From GWB1-38-13 sp964488535 (GTDB lineage Bacteria > Patescibacteriota > Microgenomatia > UBA8517), in assembly GCA_964488535.1 (NCBI GenBank), contig CAZAUT010000022.1, forward strand, positions 1 through 23,409: a stretch of DNA of 23,409 bases. Direction: 5' to 3'. The translations under genes were made by a program, and so were the position numbers. Shown here piece by piece: positions 20,089 through 23,409 of the stretch (the stretch's first letter is position 1; the number at the start of each line of letters is the position of its first letter). A model generated the notes under the pieces. The model had not been told where the DNA came from, made no database searches, and saw only the letters and a program-made list of their open reading frames with translations.

Positions 20089-21324
20089 TCAGCTTATTCT
20101 TAAACTGTTACGCAATACCTCATCCATCGTTGTTAATCCCGCTTCGGCTTTGAGTAAGCCGTCTTTCAGAAGCGTGTCATAGCCCTCACGTATCAAAGTG
20201 TCACGCAGTTGTGTTTCGTTCACCTTATTTCTGATAAGTTCCCTGATCTTCGGGTCAATAACCAATACTTCATATATTCCCATTCTTCCCTTAAACCCTA
20301 AACTTGCGCAAAATTCACACCCGCGCGAGGTAAAAAGCTGTCTTGGGGAACGGCCGACGGCTTTTGTAAAAATATCCGTTTGGTCTTTTGTGACAGTTAC
20401 CGCCTCTTTGCATGACGGACAGATTTTTCTGATTAACCGTTGCGCGACAATTCCCATTAACGAAGAGTTCAAAAGGTATGTTTCGATCCCCAGATCAAGA
20501 AGCCGGAAGAGCGCGCCGACGGAATCCTCGGCATGAAGGGTTGATAACACAAGTTGTCCAGTAAGACCTGATTCTACCGCAATATCGGCAGTTTCTTTGT
20601 CTCGTATTTCACCGACCAAGACGACATCCGGACTTAAGCGCAGTAAGGTCTTAAGGCCTTGTGCGAAAGTAAAACCGGTGTCTTTACTAACCTGCATTTG
20701 GTTAACTCCGTCCAGGGAAAACTCAACAGGGTCCTCAATTGTCATGATATTAAAGACCGCCCCCTCGTTTATTTTGGAGATGGTTGAATAAAGAGTTGTT
20801 GTTTTTCCGCACCCTGTCGGGCCAACTACCAAAATCAGACCGCTTCGCTGGGTGAGCATCTGAGTATAGTTTTTGTAAGGAACAGGTGAAAAACCAAGTT
20901 CTTCCAAAGGCATGACGATTGTTTTTTTCTCATGGATTCTAATAACTACCAGTTCACCGTTAATTGTGTTGGCAACCTCAACCCTGAAATTGACTATTGA
21001 ACCCTCGTGGTCAATGTTAATTTTCCCTTCCTGAACTTTTCTTTTTTCGGATGGGTCCAGTTCTGCCATAACTTTGATGCGCGAAGCAACCTGCTGATAT
21101 GACTCAAGCGTCAAAGAGCCAAGCTCGTATAAAACTCCGTCGACTTTAGCCCGAAGCAGAAGATTTGTTTTGGTTGGTTCAAAAAAGATATCGGACGCCC
21201 TCATTTTGACGGATTCGCCGAAAAGGGTATTAATAAATTTTATCGGGTCAATGACTCCGGCAGAAAAGAAGGGTGTTAATTCAGGCAGATTGAGATTTTG
21301 TATGCGGGTAGGAGTGTTGGGCAT
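20089..21324 (-). CDS. Type IV pilus assembly / type II secretion ATPase (PilB/GspE family)
   Basis: 411 aa from the ATG at 21324. Hexameric ATPase powering pilus extension or secretion from the cytosolic face. Walker A GPTGCGKTT (168-176), Asp box IMTIEDPVE (193-201), Walker B PDVVLVGEIRD (232-242), His box STLHAED (261-267), and a zinc site with Cys302, Cys305, Cys336 and Cys339 typical of GspE/PilB. The N-terminal GSPII_E domain is mostly missing (family members often exceed 550 aa), so this is a short form. An extended -10 (TGC-TACAAT, 21330-21338) ends 5 nt before this ATG and overlaps the alternative start at 21339. No other pilus gene is in the window. Confidence 0.92.
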   Translation of the reverse strand: MPNTPTRIQNLNLPELTPFFSAGVIDPIKFINTLFGESVKMRASDIFFEPTKTNLLLRAKVDGVLYELGSLTLESYQQVASRIKVMAELDPSEKRKVQEGKINIDHEGSIVNFRVEVANTINGELVVIRIHEKKTIVMPLEELGFSPVPYKNYTQMLTQRSGLILVVGPTGCGKTTTLYSTISKINEGAVFNIMTIEDPVEFSLDGVNQMQVSKDTGFTFAQGLKTLLRLSPDVVLVGEIRDKETADIAVESGLTGQLVLSTLHAEDSVGALFRLLDLGIETYLLNSSLMGIVAQRLIRKICPSCKEAVTVTKDQTDIFTKAVGRSPRQLFTSRGCEFCASLGFKGRMGIYEVLVIDPKIRELIRNKVNETQLRDTLIREGYDTLLKDGLLKAEAGLTTMDEVLRNSLRIS

Positions 21325-21329
21325 ACTCC

Positions 21330-21338
21330 ATTGTAGCA
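21330..21338 (-). promoter_or_regulatory. Extended -10 of the PilB gene
   Basis: TGC-TACAAT on the minus strand. Using it makes the ATG at 21339 untranscribed and favours 21324. Confidence 0.45.
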
Positions 21339-21339
21339 T

Positions 21340-21598
21340 GTAGAAAGTAGTATGTAGTATGGGGGGAAAGATATAAAGTGATTAAGTGATTAAGTGATTA
21401 AGGGGGGGAATGTATCTGGTAGCGGGTAGAATGTAGTATGTAGAATGTAGCAGGTAGAATGGGGTATGGGGAAGAGAAAATATGTATAAAGTATTATGTA
21501 TTAAGTATTATGGGGGGAAGGGAAGGGGGAAAAGATATTTAGATATAAAGATATAGAGATATTACGATATTACGATAATGGAACATTAAGAAGAAAAC
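21340..21598 (+). repeat. Intergenic mosaic repeat (block C)
   Basis: GTAGTATGTAG words, GATTAAGT repeated three to four times (about 21378-21402), GTAGAATGTAG words, then GTATAAAGTATTATGTATT and GATAT/TACGATA words. 21464-21518 is a 55-bp exact copy of 23355-23409. It keeps + orientation although both neighbours are minus-strand genes. No gene seen. Confidence 0.85.
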
Positions 21599-21599
21599 A

Positions 21600-22007
21600 T
21601 TAAACATTAAACTTCCTAATGGTCAGAATAGAGAGAAGGGTGACGAGGGCGGAAAGGGTTGCACCCCAGACAATGTCGATGATTGTGACCATTAAAGGCC
21701 AGTTTTTGAGAGTTGCAAGGTTGGTCAGATCATATGTTGCGTAAGTAACTGCCCCAAACAGCCCTGCCAGTAAAATTGATTTTACGAGAGGGTAATTTTG
21801 GGAAATGGAAGGAAGGATAACAAAAACCAAGAGTCCAACGATAAAAATTAAGTAAAAGATAAATGCAGGCAGAAGTTGCGGCTTTTCCGCCATCAAATGC
21901 CCGATTTGGGGTGCATAGACCTTTTTGGACATGACTGAAAGCCAGGTAAAATCAATGGCGAGAAAATAGAGAAGAGTAATGATATAGGAAACAATAATGT
22001 TTTTCAT
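21600..22007 (-). CDS. DUF2177-family membrane protein
   Basis: 135 aa, four hydrophobic helices (about 4-24, 46-66, 76-92, 108-128). LYFLAIDFTWL near the start and YATYDLTNLATLKNWP (about 90-105) are the DUF2177 signatures. The function of the family is unknown. An extended -10 (TGA-TATACT, 22017-22025) lies 9 nt before the ATG, with no SD. The stop is embedded in the ATTAAACATTAAAC repeat edge of block C. Confidence 0.88.
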   Translation of the reverse strand: MKNIIVSYIITLLYFLAIDFTWLSVMSKKVYAPQIGHLMAEKPQLLPAFIFYLIFIVGLLVFVILPSISQNYPLVKSILLAGLFGAVTYATYDLTNLATLKNWPLMVTIIDIVWGATLSALVTLLSILTIRKFNV

Positions 22008-22016
22008 ACGACTTTC

Positions 22017-22025
22017 AGTATATCA
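22017..22025 (-). promoter_or_regulatory. Extended -10 of the DUF2177 gene
   Basis: TGA-TATACT on the minus strand, 9 nt from the start codon. Confidence 0.45.
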
Positions 22026-22029
22026 GAAA

Positions 22030-22345
22030 ATGTTGGTAGGAGGGGAAGAGGGGTGGGAGGAAGGGTAAAAAAAGTAGAATAAGTAGAATTGGTAGAAAAG
22101 GTAGAAAAAGGCAGAAATTTGATTAAGTTAATTAAGTAATAAAGCGATTAAGCTATTAAGTGATTAAGGAATTGGGAGGGGAAAAAGATATAAAAGTACT
22201 TCATAAATAAATTACAAATCACAAATTACAAATTACAGGCAAATCACAATACACAATTAACAAATGAGTCCAGTTGTTTATTGTAATTTGGAGCTTGTTT
22301 GGAACTTGTTGATTGGAAATTGCCTGCCTGCCGGCGAGGCGGGGA
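22030..22345 (+). repeat. Intergenic mosaic repeat (block D) with inverted ATTACAAATT words and a GC palindrome
   Basis: GTAGAATAAGTAGAATTGG words, GATTAAG words (about 22120-22165), then ATTACAAATC words (about 22212-22250) whose complement TTGTAATTTG appears at about 22279-22289. It ends in GCCTGCCTGCCGGCGAGGCG (22322-22341), a near-palindrome. No coding frame is supported in this 355-nt gap. Confidence 0.75.
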
Positions 22346-22362
22346 AATTGATTATGGGTGAT

Positions 22363-23082
22363 TTACATTGAGGGATTGAGGATCGGATCGGAGGAAAATT
22401 CTTCAGGAATTATTGTAGGAATGGGAGTATCGGTAGGAATAAGGGTAACTGTTGGTGAAGGAATAGATGTTGGAAGGCGCTGTGGCTTGGTACTTAATAG
22501 TTCAACATCCTCGGGGTTTGTGATTTTTAGAGTTCTTGTGCTTTCGTTATAGCTTCCTTTGGCAAGAATGCGTTTGCCGATGTATTTGGACAAGTCCAGA
22601 CTTGATGGAAGTGAGAGAGTTACGGCCTCCGACTCGGACGTTATCAGATAAAAGTCTCCGTTTGTTGAATATAGCGTTCCTGAAAAAGCAGTCAACTTCC
22701 AGGGATTTGCCGTCGGAAGAGGTGCAAGCTGGGGAATGTATTTGACGATGGGACTGTCGATAGGAACCGAAACTCTTCCTACACCGAAACCGAAAAGCCC
22801 CAATGCCATTGCGATGGAGATTGCAGTCAGAGGCTTGATTCTTAATCGGAACTCAACACCTTCGTTTCCCATGAGTCGTTTCCACCATCTTTTGATATAA
22901 GTTATTGGATTTGAAACTTTCAAAAAAAGAAGGGGAGGGTCGGTGCGGTTTTTGGTTATGCTATAGGAATCGGTTTGGGACTTCACTTCCTCTTTGGAAA
23001 GCGGGGTTGTGGAGTAAGACACTCCGGCTGAAGATTTGATAAATCGTCCATTTTCGTCACGGGGTTGGACAGTTTCGGGCAT
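22363..23082 (-). CDS. Unknown membrane-anchored protein with OB-like outer domain and Pro/Thr tail
   Basis: 239 aa. The N-terminal cytosolic part begins PETVQPRDENGRFIK and is Ser/Lys-rich. One membrane helix spans about 84-104 (LTAISIAMALGLFGFGVG). The outer part has a beta-rich segment (FSGTLYSTNGDFYLITSESEAVTLSL ... GKRILAKGSYNESTRTLKITNPEDVELL, about 133-197) like a small OB-fold, then a low-complexity tail of PTSIPSPTVTLIPTDTPIPT that may cross the cell envelope. No enzyme motif. No SD. It ends next to block D and starts next to block E. Confidence 0.65.
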   Translation of the reverse strand: MPETVQPRDENGRFIKSSAGVSYSTTPLSKEEVKSQTDSYSITKNRTDPPLLFLKVSNPITYIKRWWKRLMGNEGVEFRLRIKPLTAISIAMALGLFGFGVGRVSVPIDSPIVKYIPQLAPLPTANPWKLTAFSGTLYSTNGDFYLITSESEAVTLSLPSSLDLSKYIGKRILAKGSYNESTRTLKITNPEDVELLSTKPQRLPTSIPSPTVTLIPTDTPIPTIIPEEFSSDPILNPSM

Positions 23083-23094
23083 ACCTTAATAGTA

Positions 23095-23409
23095 TCAGGT
23101 ATCAAGTATCTTGTATCAAGTAGCAGGTGACAAGTGGCAGGTACCAAGTATCAGGTATCAGGTAACAGGTGACAATTGGCAGGTGGGGGGAGAGATATTA
23201 AGCAATTACGTGATTGAGGAAGAGAATAAAGATATAAAGATATTAAGATGATAGGATACTGGGATACTGGGATACTAAGATACGAGGATGCTAAGAGGAA
23301 AAGTATGTTGTATATGGTATATGGGGAGAAAAAGCGCGTAGTATGTAGGATGGAGTATGGGGAAGAGAAAATATGTATAAAGTATTATGTATTAAGTATT
23401 ATGGGGGGA
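23095..23409 (+). repeat. Intergenic mosaic repeat (block E), cut by the window end
   Basis: TATCAGGTATCAAG words (about 23093-23180), a GATATTAAG/GATTGAGG segment, GATACTGGGATACTAAG words (23260-23290), GTATGTTGTATATGGTATAT, then the 55-bp segment shared with block C. No gene is visible in these 315 nt. Confidence 0.85.

Overview
This AT-rich bacterial window looks like part of a Patescibacteria (Candidate Phyla Radiation) chromosome, most likely from the Microgenomates side. That assignment is an inference. It rests on short compact genes, many of unknown function, a minimal NrdR/TrmH/Pth/thioredoxin gene set, start codons with almost no Shine-Dalgarno (SD) sequence, DUF202 and DUF2177 small membrane proteins, a lone PilB-type ATPase, and intergenic regions packed with short A/G-rich words such as GATATTAAG and GTATTATG. 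No rRNA, CRISPR array or intact mobile element is present. One 100-N scaffold gap lies at 2984-3083.

Layout. 1-196: possible transposase tail, then a promoter. 197-4268 (+): FAD-linked oxidoreductase, peptidyl-tRNA hydrolase (pth), DUF202 protein, an unknown gene whose 3' end has been expanded into a 75-bp tandem array, an O6-alkylguanine-DNA alkyltransferase-like protein and a four-helix membrane protein. 4382-7576 (+): a two-gene glycan operon, a GT4 glycosyltransferase fused to a helical domain followed by a GH130-type protein. 7665-9130 (-): histidine phosphatase, a Cys/His-rich unknown protein, a GIY-YIG nuclease and tRNA-Ser(UGA), with partial tRNA 3'-end copies flanking the nuclease. 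9305-12784 (+): two unknown genes, a tandem pair of RBBP9-like alpha/beta hydrolases and an anchored unknown protein. 12815-15703 (+): redox cluster of thioredoxin, a disordered TTG-start protein, thioredoxin reductase and a membrane-anchored DsbA-like protein. 15969-18662: a duplicated trmH scrap, an SD-led unknown gene, nrdR, trmH, and an RRM RNA-binding protein behind a structured leader of about 220 nt, then a small zinc-ribbon-like protein. 18853-23409: mostly minus-strand genes (ParB-like unknown, PilB ATPase, DUF2177, an anchored OB-like protein) separated by minisatellite-like DNA.

How the parts work together. The redox cluster is a coherent set: NADPH-dependent reductase and thioredoxin inside the cell, a DsbA-like thiol protein at the outer face of the membrane. 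The GT4/GH130 pair suggests synthesis or turnover of a mannose-type glycan. The most unusual content is repeat biology. Palindromes and short dispersed repeats sit in frame inside pth, trxB and a hydrolase, reminiscent of Rickettsia palindromic elements. Intergenic mosaic repeats all point the same way on the + strand whatever the direction of the flanking genes, including a 55-bp perfect repeat. Two expression modes are visible: leaderless starts with an extended -10 box about 5-11 nt before the ATG, and a few leadered genes with near-perfect SD sequences.
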